A stretch of 14,552 nt of DNA from Cyanobacteria bacterium UBA2566 (GTDB lineage Bacteria; Cyanobacteriota; Cyanobacteriia; Cyanobacteriales; Desertifilaceae). Positions 7,127 to 14,530 of this stretch are shown here, in pieces. The position numbers were made by a program, and so were the translations under genes. The notes under the pieces are model-generated. The model searched no databases, was not told the DNA's origin, and saw nothing but the letters and a program-made list of their open reading frames with translations. The DNA lies in contig DDLS01000190.1 of the NCBI GenBank assembly GCA_002340255.1, forward strand, positions 1-14,552, in the 5' to 3' direction. Positions within the stretch are counted from its first letter, which is position 1. Every line of letters begins with the position of its first letter.

Positions 7127-8110
7127 CTACCCCCTCTCCCTCAACCAACAGTCTAAATCTTCTACACTCGTCCAATCGAGGATCGTAATCCCCAACTCAT
7201 CTAAATCATCCAAAGACAACTGTTGCATTTGGGAGATCGCCGTTTCAGGAATTTCTCCAAACCGTCGCTGAAGTAGACGCAAAATTAATCCTAATGCTGC
7301 TTCAACCCGACCTTCCTCACGTCCTTGTTCTAACCCTTGTTCTAACCCTTGTTCTAACCCTTGTTCTAACCCTTGTTCTAACCCTTGTTCTAGCCCTTCT
7401 ATCCTTGCTTGCACTACATAACCTTGCTGGTCAAGTATCCACCGTTCCTTTCGGTCTAACTCGTCAGCTTCCTTGACACTCAAATTGGCTCTATTGGCAA
7501 TTCCCAACGCTTTGCCGATTTCTGGCACTTCTTCTAGAGAACTGGGAATCATCTGTAAATTAGGGGCTTCCTTCATAAAGTAGATCCATTTTTCCGTCAG
7601 TGTTTGTAATTCTTCCAGAGATTTATTAAATTTTCGTAACTCTACAAAGATCAGTTCAATCTGTTCGTCAGGATACTCGAATGATAAGGTTTTCTCTTTT
7701 AAGCCAAAGTGAGTAATAATGGGTTCCACCTCCGGGAATAGGGGAAAATCAGCGATCGTTAGAGCAATGACGGGTTGCAGTCCTACATAACGTTGACCGA
7801 TGCTCAGTTGATTTCCATAAGTTTTAGCCCAGTTATACAAGACTCGCTTTTTGAAGGCCGGTACATTTAATACTTGCATCTCAATCAAGACAGTTGTACC
7901 GTTACCTAAGACAGCTTTCACATCAAGATAGCTATCTTTAAGGGTGCTAATATCCACTTGATTATAGGGATCGATAATTTCTAGGTCTTGAATTTCTGGA
8001 TTTCCTGCATAAATTAGGGCATTTAAGAAGCTAATTAAAATATCTTTGCTTTCTTGGGAACCAAAGATCCGCTTAAAGGCGAAATCGGTTTTGGGACTGA
8101 TAAATTCCAT
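7127..8110 (-). CDS. Rpn family / PD-(D/E)XK nuclease-transposase family protein
   Basis: A 327-residue protein of the Rpn (recombination-promoting nuclease, YhgA-like) group common in filamentous cyanobacteria. The N terminus MEFISPKTDFAFKRIFGSQE is diagnostic. The nuclease core is visible as LDVKA (Asp63, Lys65) followed by IEMQ (Glu77, Gln79). The middle holds WIYFMKEAP near 190. The C-terminal part has six tandem GLEQ tetrapeptides, a GREEGRVEAALGLILRLLQR helix as in DUF4351, and a tail of the form LDDLDELGITILDW. Homologues are thought to cut DNA and promote recombination, and are often annotated as transposases (family knowledge). The gene is intact and starts at ATG 8110. It lies beside the IS remnant but is separately transcribed, on the opposite strand. 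Confidence 0.9.
   Translation of the reverse strand: MEFISPKTDFAFKRIFGSQESKDILISFLNALIYAGNPEIQDLEIIDPYNQVDISTLKDSYLDVKAVLGNGTTVLIEMQVLNVPAFKKRVLYNWAKTYGNQLSIGQRYVGLQPVIALTIADFPLFPEVEPIITHFGLKEKTLSFEYPDEQIELIFVELRKFNKSLEELQTLTEKWIYFMKEAPNLQMIPSSLEEVPEIGKALGIANRANLSVKEADELDRKERWILDQQGYVVQARIEGLEQGLEQGLEQGLEQGLEQGLEQGREEGRVEAALGLILRLLQRRFGEIPETAISQMQQLSLDDLDELGITILDWTSVEDLDCWLRERG
7323..7394. repeat. Six tandem 12-bp units inside the Rpn-family gene
   Basis: CCTTGTTCTAAC is repeated six times with a single change in the last unit (CCTTGTTCTAGC). On the minus strand each unit encodes one GLEQ tetrapeptide, so copy-number change keeps the reading frame. Near-perfect identity points to recent expansion. 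Confidence 0.95.
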
Positions 8111-8305
8111 GATTATTTATCCTTTAATCACCAGTGTAGCCCTGTGTATTGAGAGCATTGCGTAAATCTTAATCTTCGTCCAATCGTGGCAAAGATAAGA
8201 CAAAACTGGGTCATACACTTTCCCTGGATAGTAAACAATTATAGCACTTCGCGCGAGGGAAGAGGGTTGTGGAACCTGCCGATAGAGGATTGAACACTGT
8301 ATTAA

Positions 8306-8326
8306 TTATTCATGATTCATGAATAA
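8306..8326. repeat. Perfect palindrome across the stop codon of the dikinase gene
   Basis: Arms TTATTCATGA (8306-8315) and TCATGAATAA (8317-8326) are perfect reverse complements around T8316. The palindrome covers the last codons and the TGA stop (8310-8312) of the minus-strand gene. No T run follows on the minus strand. It might protect or end the transcript, but it is short of G and C. Confidence 0.6.
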
Positions 8327-11198
8327 CTTCCACCATTCCCGTTTCCCCATCAATGCGAACCCATTGCCCATTATGCAACCGTTCCATAATGTTGGGAATA
8401 TCCATAACGGCTGGAATTCCGTACTCTCGCGCCACGATCGCGCCATGGGATAGCCTTCCCCCAACTTCGGAAATCAATCCGCCTGCTTTTGCCAATACCA
8501 AAGACCAACCTGAATCCGTATAAGGAACAACCAAAATAGTATCGCTATCCACCGTTTCCACATTTTGTAACTGACGCATGATTTTTACCTGACCTTCCGC
8601 TTGTCCTGGACTTGCTCCAATGCCTGATAACGTTTGCCCTTCCTTTAATCTAGACTGACCAGAAGAGGTAATTCTTTTGATAGGTTGATTACCGTAAGCA
8701 ACGTAAGGAATAGATTTCACTAATTTATCTTGGGCAAATGTTGCTCTGCGAGTTGCAATAATTTCTGGTATGCTGTCCGTCGATAAAAATGTATCGGTAG
8801 AGTGAGATAACACCGCTTGCACTTCTGGCAAAGTGAGGAAAAAGATATCTCCTTGAACCGGTAAAATCCCGGATTCGATCCAGAACTTTTCTAGGGCTAA
8901 GAAACTCCAACGCAACTGAGCTAACAATTGGCTGTAGATTTGAGTAACTTGACCCTTAAGATTTAAACGCACTTGCACCATTTGAATTTTAAGCCCTTTC
9001 GGTAAGGTTTTGGGGCGATCGCCTTTCATCTGATGTAACTGTTGCAAAAACATATCGCGCACCATCCTCGGATTATCCCGCCATCGAGGAACCGAAATAT
9101 CCGTTGCTACCTCACTCAGATACCCATAATCCTCCATAAATTGGCAGAGCTGATCGATAATACTCTGACCGTCTGGCAATTCAGACAAACAACCAAACAA
9201 GGTTTCCGGGGTCTCTGTCTCCAAATGGGGCAGTAAATGGTGGGCACAGGTGGCCAACTCTTGCAATGCTTCGAGAGCAGCCACTTCTGGCATTTCTTGA
9301 TAATCTAAATCCTGTTCAGAAACCTGAAACACGGCCTGCCTCAAGGCAAAACTCAAGGGGGATAAAATACTGTAATAAGTGGCACGCTTTAGGGTTTCTA
9401 AAATTAAATCCACGCGGTCTAAGCACTCTGAAGGGGTTTGAGGAACTTGTTTTTTTAATTGCTCTAATGTAGGGGAAAACCACTTATAGTTATCTCGCTC
9501 AAAAGTTTCTTCTAAAGACCATTCCCGTTGCAGAAGTCTCCATAATCCGGGAATCTGTTTGACGGTAGATGATAAGGGAGGGCGCGTAAACTTTGCTCCT
9601 CTGGTCAGAAACTCCAAGCTTTCGGGCGGTAGTCCCATCTTGCGGAAAATTTCTCCTAATAGGGAAGCATTAAAATAAGCGACGGAATGGTGTAGCGTAG
9701 CTAATTGATTTAAGTCTAAATTGGCAATTTTTTTTCCTAAAACAATGGCAAAAATATCGCGCCAAACGCCACAAGTGAGGGGTTGATTAATTGACCAGGT
9801 CAGGGGATGAATAAATCCGGGAATGACTTCGGCAGCGATTTTTCTCGTCCAAATTGGACTCAGGGTGGTAATGGGGCGAGTTTGCAAAAGCCAAAGTTGC
9901 TGACCATCATATGTCCATTCAATATCTTGGGGGATTCCGTGATAGTTGCCTTCAATTTGACGGGTTATTTGAGCCACTTGGTGAATTAAGGCGAGGGGAA
10001 TACCCCCATCACCTTCTAAAATTTGGGTGGTTGGTTCTCCATCCGTTTCTATCACTAGGACGCGATAGGATTCTGGAGTGACTTGACCAGAAACGACACG
10101 GCTTGGATCTCCGGGAAGCACTTCAATGATTACATCTTCACCACTGCGGGCAATAGGGTCACGGCTAAAGGCAACACCGGAAAAGACTCCGGCGATTTGT
10201 GGTTGAATTAAAACGGCGACTTGGGTATCGGGGAGTTGTCGGCTTTGACGATAGGCGATCGCCTGGGGATTATCGGCCGATCGCATACAAGTGAGGATGG
10301 CTTGGTGTAAGCCTTGGGCGTTAGTAATCTGGGGAATACTGGTATATTGACCGGCTCCAGAGGAGTGTAGCGTATCTTCTCCGAAGGCTGAGGAGCGAAC
10401 AATCAGAGGGTTCTGAGGAGAGGGGTTCAGGAGGCTAATCACCGGTTGGGGGTCATCTCCAGGGAGTAAAATCCAACCCGGAGGAACGGGATAACCGAGT
10501 TTTTTCAAGTAGGCAAGGTTAGCCGCTTTTGCACCCACTTCTTGGGCTTTGAGGGGGCGATCGAGGGAGAGAATTCCCTTATTTCCAGGAAAGAGTGAGG
10601 GCATATTTGGGTTTCGAGTGGAGGAATTAGAGGGAAGTTCGAGGTCGTCGGGGATGTGTTGGTAGATGAGCGCGAGGGTGGTGTTGAGGGAGATCGTAGC
10701 GATCGCCAATCCTTTGGCATTGGGGTGCATGAGAATCTGAAGCAGGGGAAATAGGATTAAGATGCCATATTGACGGGATTTGCGCTCCCGGACGACCGTG
10801 AGACCCACCAGAGCGATCAGACCGACGAGGAGAGAAATTTGCCAGTTATGCACCACTAATCCCCAGGTGGCGTTCGTCGTTCCTGCGGCTTGACTGATGA
10901 AGTAGCGTCCCAAAACAAGGGCGATCAGGGCGATAATTTCCCACACAGGAGTTTGGGGAAAGAGCGATCGCGCCAAGAGAACTGCACCGATCCCTTTTCC
11001 CGCTTCCGATAAGACGGCACCGATCCCTGCCAGTTTACCCCCATGATAAAAGGCAGCCGAAACGGAAATATTTCCTGTACCCAGTCGGGCTAAGTTTTTG
11101 CCCGTTAACGCTAGGGTAAGCCATTGGATCAGGGGGGTACCGCCGAGCAATGGACAGAAGATTAAAATAGCCAGACCTTTGAGCAGTTCGATAGACAT
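8310..11198 (-). CDS. Fusion of a degenerate PlsY-like membrane domain and an RPH-like dikinase
   Basis: A 962-residue two-part protein. Residues 1-180 are hydrophobic, with about five or six membrane segments, and resemble PlsY glycerol-3-phosphate acyltransferase (TGNIS at 41-45, AGKGIGAVLLAR at 66-77). The conserved second PlsY motif (GH...KGGKG) is not seen; around G97-R98 the sequence reads GRYFISQAAGTTNA, so acyltransferase activity is doubtful. Residues 210-445 are a PEP synthase-type ATP-grasp domain: Lys224, VRSSAFGED with Arg268, VFSGVAFSRDP, Glu427-Trp428, LLQTRPIT. A middle domain of about 400 residues begins VIPGFIHPLTWSI. The swivelling phosphohistidine domain is C-terminal (GGRLSHGAIVAREYGIPAVM, His918). 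No PEP/pyruvate TIM barrel follows. The order ATP-grasp, substrate domain, His domain is that of rifampicin phosphotransferase. Its substrate is unknown. Start is ATG 11198, with only a weak ribosome site. Confidence 0.85.
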   Translation of the reverse strand: MSIELLKGLAILIFCPLLGGTPLIQWLTLALTGKNLARLGTGNISVSAAFYHGGKLAGIGAVLSEAGKGIGAVLLARSLFPQTPVWEIIALIALVLGRYFISQAAGTTNATWGLVVHNWQISLLVGLIALVGLTVVRERKSRQYGILILFPLLQILMHPNAKGLAIATISLNTTLALIYQHIPDDLELPSNSSTRNPNMPSLFPGNKGILSLDRPLKAQEVGAKAANLAYLKKLGYPVPPGWILLPGDDPQPVISLLNPSPQNPLIVRSSAFGEDTLHSSGAGQYTSIPQITNAQGLHQAILTCMRSADNPQAIAYRQSRQLPDTQVAVLIQPQIAGVFSGVAFSRDPIARSGEDVIIEVLPGDPSRVVSGQVTPESYRVLVIETDGEPTTQILEGDGGIPLALIHQVAQITRQIEGNYHGIPQDIEWTYDGQQLWLLQTRPITTLSPIWTRKIAAEVIPGFIHPLTWSINQPLTCGVWRDIFAIVLGKKIANLDLNQLATLHHSVAYFNASLLGEIFRKMGLPPESLEFLTRGAKFTRPPLSSTVKQIPGLWRLLQREWSLEETFERDNYKWFSPTLEQLKKQVPQTPSECLDRVDLILETLKRATYYSILSPLSFALRQAVFQVSEQDLDYQEMPEVAALEALQELATCAHHLLPHLETETPETLFGCLSELPDGQSIIDQLCQFMEDYGYLSEVATDISVPRWRDNPRMVRDMFLQQLHQMKGDRPKTLPKGLKIQMVQVRLNLKGQVTQIYSQLLAQLRWSFLALEKFWIESGILPVQGDIFFLTLPEVQAVLSHSTDTFLSTDSIPEIIATRRATFAQDKLVKSIPYVAYGNQPIKRITSSGQSRLKEGQTLSGIGASPGQAEGQVKIMRQLQNVETVDSDTILVVPYTDSGWSLVLAKAGGLISEVGGRLSHGAIVAREYGIPAVMDIPNIMERLHNGQWVRIDGETGMVEVIHES

Positions 11199-11239
11199 TT
11201 CTGGATCGGGTTTTGTTCACTGACGATCGCGATCTTAAT

Positions 11240-11305
11240 ATGACAATGGGAAAATGGGGGGATAGGGGAATGGGAAGATAGGGATATGGAGGGATAGGGA
11301 TTACC
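11240..11305. repeat. Degenerate GGGAAT/GGGATA repeat tract
   Basis: A G-rich tract of imperfect units (GGGAAAAT, GGGGAAT, GGGAAGAT, GGGATAT, GGGATA) fills the gap between comM and the dikinase gene. Read on the minus strand it is an eroded relative of the ATTCCC arrays at 1-153 and 2160-2187. Confidence 0.65.
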
Positions 11306-11319
11306 CATTACCAAAATTT

Positions 11320-12849
11320 TTAATTCATTCGATCGATCGTCCGGTATTGGATGGCTTCGGCGATATGGGCAGATTGCAGGGTTTCCTGACCGGCTAAATC
11401 GGCGATCGTGCGGGCAACTTTGAGGATGCGATCGGTTCCCCTCGCGGATAATCCTAACTTGCGAATGGCTCCTTCTAATATTTGCTGACTGGTTTGATCG
11501 AGTTGACACCACTGGCGCAGATGCGAAGTTTGCATATGAGCATTGCAATGGAGATTGGGATCGTCTTGGAATCTGAACCGAGCGCGATCGCGGCCTATTG
11601 TAACCCGTTCGAGTACAGTTGCGGAAGGTTCCCCAGTACTCTGTTGAGTAATTTCTTCGGGTTTGAGACGGTTGACGGCAACTTGTAGATCGATGCGATC
11701 GAGTAATGGACCCGATAATTTGGCCCAGTAATTAATCCGTTGGCGCGCAGAGCAAGTGCAGGATTGAATCGAATCGCCATAATAGCCACAGGGACAAGGA
11801 TTCGTCGAAGCGACGAGGGTAAACTGGGCAGGAAACGTAACCGTTTGACGAGCGCGGGATATGGTGACTTCCCCATCTTCAAGGGGTTGGCGGAGAAATT
11901 CGAGAACATTGCGTTTAAATTCGCTCAATTCATCGAGAAAAAGTATACCTTCGTGGGCAAGGGAAATTTCACCGGGTCTGGGATAGCTGCCACCACCAAC
12001 TAAAGAAGCGCCTGAGGCGGAATGGTGGGGACTGCGAAAGGGGCGATCGCACACTAAAGAGCCTTTATTTTTCAATAAACCAGCGACAGAATGAATCTGA
12101 GTCACTTCTAAAGCTTCATCAAAGCTCAAGGGCGGCAAAATTCCGGGTAAACGCCGTGCTAACATGGTTTTTCCACTGCCTGGAGAACCAACAAAGATTA
12201 AATTGTGACCGCCGGCCGCCGCAATTTCCAGGGCACGGCGACCATGAGCTTGCCCTTTAACATCCTCAAGATCTAAACGCTTCGCAGATGAATTTTGCCA
12301 ACGTTTCACGCCATCAAATACGACAGGTTCGTAGCGATCGGGCTGACTGAGGAAATCCCCGACTTCAGAAAGTTGGTTAAACCCATACACTTTCAATCCA
12401 CTGACGAGGGCAGCTTCTTGCACATTATCTTCCGGAACGACTAACCCCGTAATGTCTAATTTTTTCGCAGCAGCGGCGATCGGTAAAACTCCAGCCACCG
12501 GGCGCAAACTCCCATCTAGGGAGACTTCCCCCAAAAACAAATAATCTCCCAGTAACTGAGGATTGACCTGTTCCGAAGCCGCCAAAATTCCAATACCAAT
12601 GGGCAAATCGAAACTTGGCCCCTCCTTACGCAAATCTGCGGGAGTCAAGTTAATCACGATTCTTCGCATGGGAAACGCATATCCCGAATTTCTCAAGGTT
12701 GCCTTTACCCTTTCCCGCGACTCTTGCACCGCTGTATCCGGCAATCCAACCACTACGATCGCCGGTAATCCCCCAGATACATCAACTTCAACTCCCACCT
12801 TAATGGCGTTGATTCCGACTAGGGATGCACTCCAGACTCTAGCTAACAT
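11320..12849 (-). CDS. comM: YifB/ComM family Mg-chelatase-like AAA+ ATPase
   Basis: A 509-residue YifB/ComM protein. In Vibrio cholerae the family member ComM is a hexameric branch-migration helicase used in natural transformation (established for that protein; inferred here). The N-terminal Lon-like/ChlI domain starts MLARVWSASLVGINAIKVGV and contains GLPDTAVQESRERVKATLRN. The AAA+ core has Walker A GSPGSGKT (221-228, Lys227) and a Walker B-like ILFLDEL, and FRSPHHSASGASLVGGG lies between them. A cysteine cluster, STNPCPCGYYGDSIQSCTCS, precedes LLDRIDLQV with its arginine finger. The C-terminal Mg-chelatase domain ends near YRTIDRMN. Start ATG 12849 fits the family N terminus. The frame is open back to 12900, but the extra residues look intergenic. 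Another competence-linked gene, radC, lies elsewhere in the window but is not adjacent. Confidence 0.95.
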   Translation of the reverse strand: MLARVWSASLVGINAIKVGVEVDVSGGLPAIVVVGLPDTAVQESRERVKATLRNSGYAFPMRRIVINLTPADLRKEGPSFDLPIGIGILAASEQVNPQLLGDYLFLGEVSLDGSLRPVAGVLPIAAAAKKLDITGLVVPEDNVQEAALVSGLKVYGFNQLSEVGDFLSQPDRYEPVVFDGVKRWQNSSAKRLDLEDVKGQAHGRRALEIAAAGGHNLIFVGSPGSGKTMLARRLPGILPPLSFDEALEVTQIHSVAGLLKNKGSLVCDRPFRSPHHSASGASLVGGGSYPRPGEISLAHEGILFLDELSEFKRNVLEFLRQPLEDGEVTISRARQTVTFPAQFTLVASTNPCPCGYYGDSIQSCTCSARQRINYWAKLSGPLLDRIDLQVAVNRLKPEEITQQSTGEPSATVLERVTIGRDRARFRFQDDPNLHCNAHMQTSHLRQWCQLDQTSQQILEGAIRKLGLSARGTDRILKVARTIADLAGQETLQSAHIAEAIQYRTIDRMN

Positions 12850-12907
12850 AGGTAATGGGTCATAGGTAATGGTAATCTCCGCGTCTTCCCATTCCCCCAC
12901 TCCCCCA

Positions 12908-13159
12908 TTAATCTACTTCAGCCGGTTTATTTTGTCGCACAGTTTCGATCAAAGAACCGATCGCAAAACCCGCAGACGCTCCAATTATGGCATAGGTACG
13001 AGGCGCTCGTGATGTACTAAATCCATCAGTAAATTCTGGTCGGTGGGTGAGATCGCAACATTGAAATTGTCGTTGCGACATTTTCGACACCGACAATCCA
13101 AAGACAATACCAATCAAAGCCGTAACAACCCCAGAAAAAAAAATTAACTTCAGATTCAT
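12908..13159 (-). CDS. Small two-segment membrane protein of unknown function
   Basis: An 83-residue protein. It has one hydrophobic segment at about 4-24 (LIFFSGVVTALIGIVFGLSV) and a second at about 56-71 (YAIIGASAGFAIGSLI, glycine-rich). Between them is a polar loop with adjacent cysteines (QCCDLTHRPEF). The first segment could be a membrane anchor or an uncleaved signal. A strong Shine-Dalgarno site, GGAGGA (13166-13171 on the minus strand), stands 6 bases before ATG 13159, which makes this a convincing gene. It ends 58 bp before the comM start codon, so co-transcription is possible. I do not recognise a named family. Confidence 0.75.
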   Translation of the reverse strand: MNLKLIFFSGVVTALIGIVFGLSVSKMSQRQFQCCDLTHRPEFTDGFSTSRAPRTYAIIGASAGFAIGSLIETVRQNKPAEVD

Positions 13160-13276
13160 GAGTATTCCTCCACGCTTGTCAAGACCTTACCTTGTTTATA
13201 GCAGAACCGGGGAATTTTTTACCCTTGTTCTCAATAGCTCTTAACACAATAGTGAGGAACTTCAGTTATAGTTCTG

Positions 13277-13894
13277 TTACATACCACACCGAATCATCCG
13301 GGCAAAGAAATAGGTCGCCATTTTTCCACCATAGGGCGATCTCCACCATCCTGAAGGATGAGACCCCGCAGGCGCATCTAAGCTAAAATCCAGGTTCTCT
13401 AACTCCAAAAATTTGCCATCTTTAAACCAACCCATTTTAGCTGCTGTTTTCTCTAAAATCTTCATATCCACTTTAGAAATATCATCACTACCCCCCTCTT
13501 CCACATAGAATTTTTTCTGGACGCTAAAACCGAACTTGCCATCACTATATTTGAGCCACAGGCGATCGATCACGCGAATAATACTACAGGGACACATCAG
13601 CACATTATCCGGCGTTAATTTATCATGACGGCTTTGGCCCATCGCTTCTAACATTAAGGCAGTAGTAATTTCGTCTGCGTCCTTCCATTGGCCAGCGCTT
13701 AAACATTCACCCAACTTACCATAGCGCTCCACATCAGTGACGACATTGAGTAAGTATTCAACTTGTTCTTGTAATTTATTGGCTTTTTCGGGTAAGGAGG
13801 TTAAGACACTCAACTGAGCGATTTGCGCTTCGAGTTCAGAAATACGAGTTTCTAAATCAGGGGTTTGGGGTTCATTGGAAGGTTCGTTAGACAT
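13277..13894 (-). CDS. GUN4-domain protein with N-terminal coiled coil
   Basis: A 205-residue protein. Residues 13-60 form a predicted coiled coil (LETRISELEAQIAQL; LQEQVEYLLNVV). Residues 57-205 are a GUN4 domain: LSAGQWKDADEITTALML, PCSIIRVIDRLWLKYSDGKF with GFSVQKKFY after it, MGW at 154-156, and APAGSHPSGWW before a C-terminal ARMIRC. Canonical Gun4 binds protoporphyrin IX and Mg-protoporphyrin and stimulates Mg-chelatase ChlH; it carries a helical-bundle N domain instead of a coiled coil. This is therefore probably a GUN4 paralogue, of unknown ligand and role. Start ATG 13894 is chosen because the upstream in-frame part (to 13984) looks non-coding. No Shine-Dalgarno site settles it, and ATG 13930 remains possible. 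Confidence 0.88.
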   Translation of the reverse strand: MSNEPSNEPQTPDLETRISELEAQIAQLSVLTSLPEKANKLQEQVEYLLNVVTDVERYGKLGECLSAGQWKDADEITTALMLEAMGQSRHDKLTPDNVLMCPCSIIRVIDRLWLKYSDGKFGFSVQKKFYVEEGGSDDISKVDMKILEKTAAKMGWFKDGKFLELENLDFSLDAPAGSHPSGWWRSPYGGKMATYFFARMIRCGM

Positions 13895-14065
13895 GAGGTT
13901 TCGATTAAGACAGGTTCTTCTGCTGTCCATTGTGGCAAATTCTGGGAGGGATGGGGAGAAGGGAGAGACGCACAGACCAAGCAATTACCTATTCCCTATG
14001 ACCAGCGCGAAGCACTTTATGAAGATTTATTGCAATTTCAGATTCTTCCCAAGGCAAATCTTTAA

Positions 14066-14284
14066 TTAGAAGAGAGCGTTTGAGTAGGCTTGACATTTTA
14101 TCCGATAAAGCATCCTTAAAAAGGATAAACAAAAGCGACAACAATTGACAAATAACCCATCTAGATGTTTAATTCTAAACCGATTCAGTCCAGGTACTTC
14201 AGACTCTTCAAAATATTTGTAGTATTGCCCATCGTCAGTACCAGCCAATGTAGATACATAGACGGGGACTAAAACCTGTGCCAT
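14066..14284 (-). CDS. Hypothetical 72-residue ORF
   Basis: The ORF starts MAQVLVPVYVSTLAGTDDGQ and has a GGAG (14296-14299 region, minus strand) about 10 bases before ATG 14284, so translation is plausible. Its first 43 residues look protein-like. The remainder, from about residue 44 (GLFVNCCRFCLSFLRMLYRI), is unlike them and overlaps a small hairpin (ATCCTT 14112-14117, AAGGAT 14121-14126). It may be a truncated gene whose tail is read-through. No family is recognised. Confidence 0.35.
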   Translation of the reverse strand: MAQVLVPVYVSTLAGTDDGQYYKYFEESEVPGLNRFRIKHLDGLFVNCCRFCLSFLRMLYRIKCQAYSNALF

Positions 14285-14530
14285 TATAGTTCTGCTCCAA
14301 TTGTGGGTTACTCACAGTTGAGGAAGTCTTGGGAGAGTGCTGCAACACTTTCTCAAGGTGTTAATATCCTTTCACTGATGAATCAAGCATAATCCCGGCG
14401 ATCGCTCAAGGCAAGCGATAATCCAGAGAAAGTTTCCATAGACAAAATAGGGAGCGATCGGAGGTTTTCTATTCAAGACAGAAGAAAGCTTTCAGCCGTT
14501 TTAATAACGCTAGCTTACTTCAGGGTCTTT

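Noticed and set aside
8310..11198. Glucan, water dikinase (tempting because of glgA2)
   Set aside because: Glucan dikinases have the His domain before a C-terminal ATP-binding domain. Here the order is reversed, and no carbohydrate-binding module is seen.
11162..11548. 128-residue minus-strand ORF between comM and the dikinase gene
   Set aside because: It overlaps the comM 3' end in another frame and then translates the G-rich repeat tract.
13865..14065. Plus-strand ORF ending YDQREALYEDLLQFQILP
   Set aside because: Its first part is antisense to the GUN4 gene and no start signal is present. The last 26 residues look protein-like and could be a gene relic, but nothing supports expression.
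14302..14316. CRP-type operator (TGTG...CACA palindrome)
   Set aside because: Half-sites are one base too close for the TGTGA-N6-TCACA consensus, and no regulated gene is secure.
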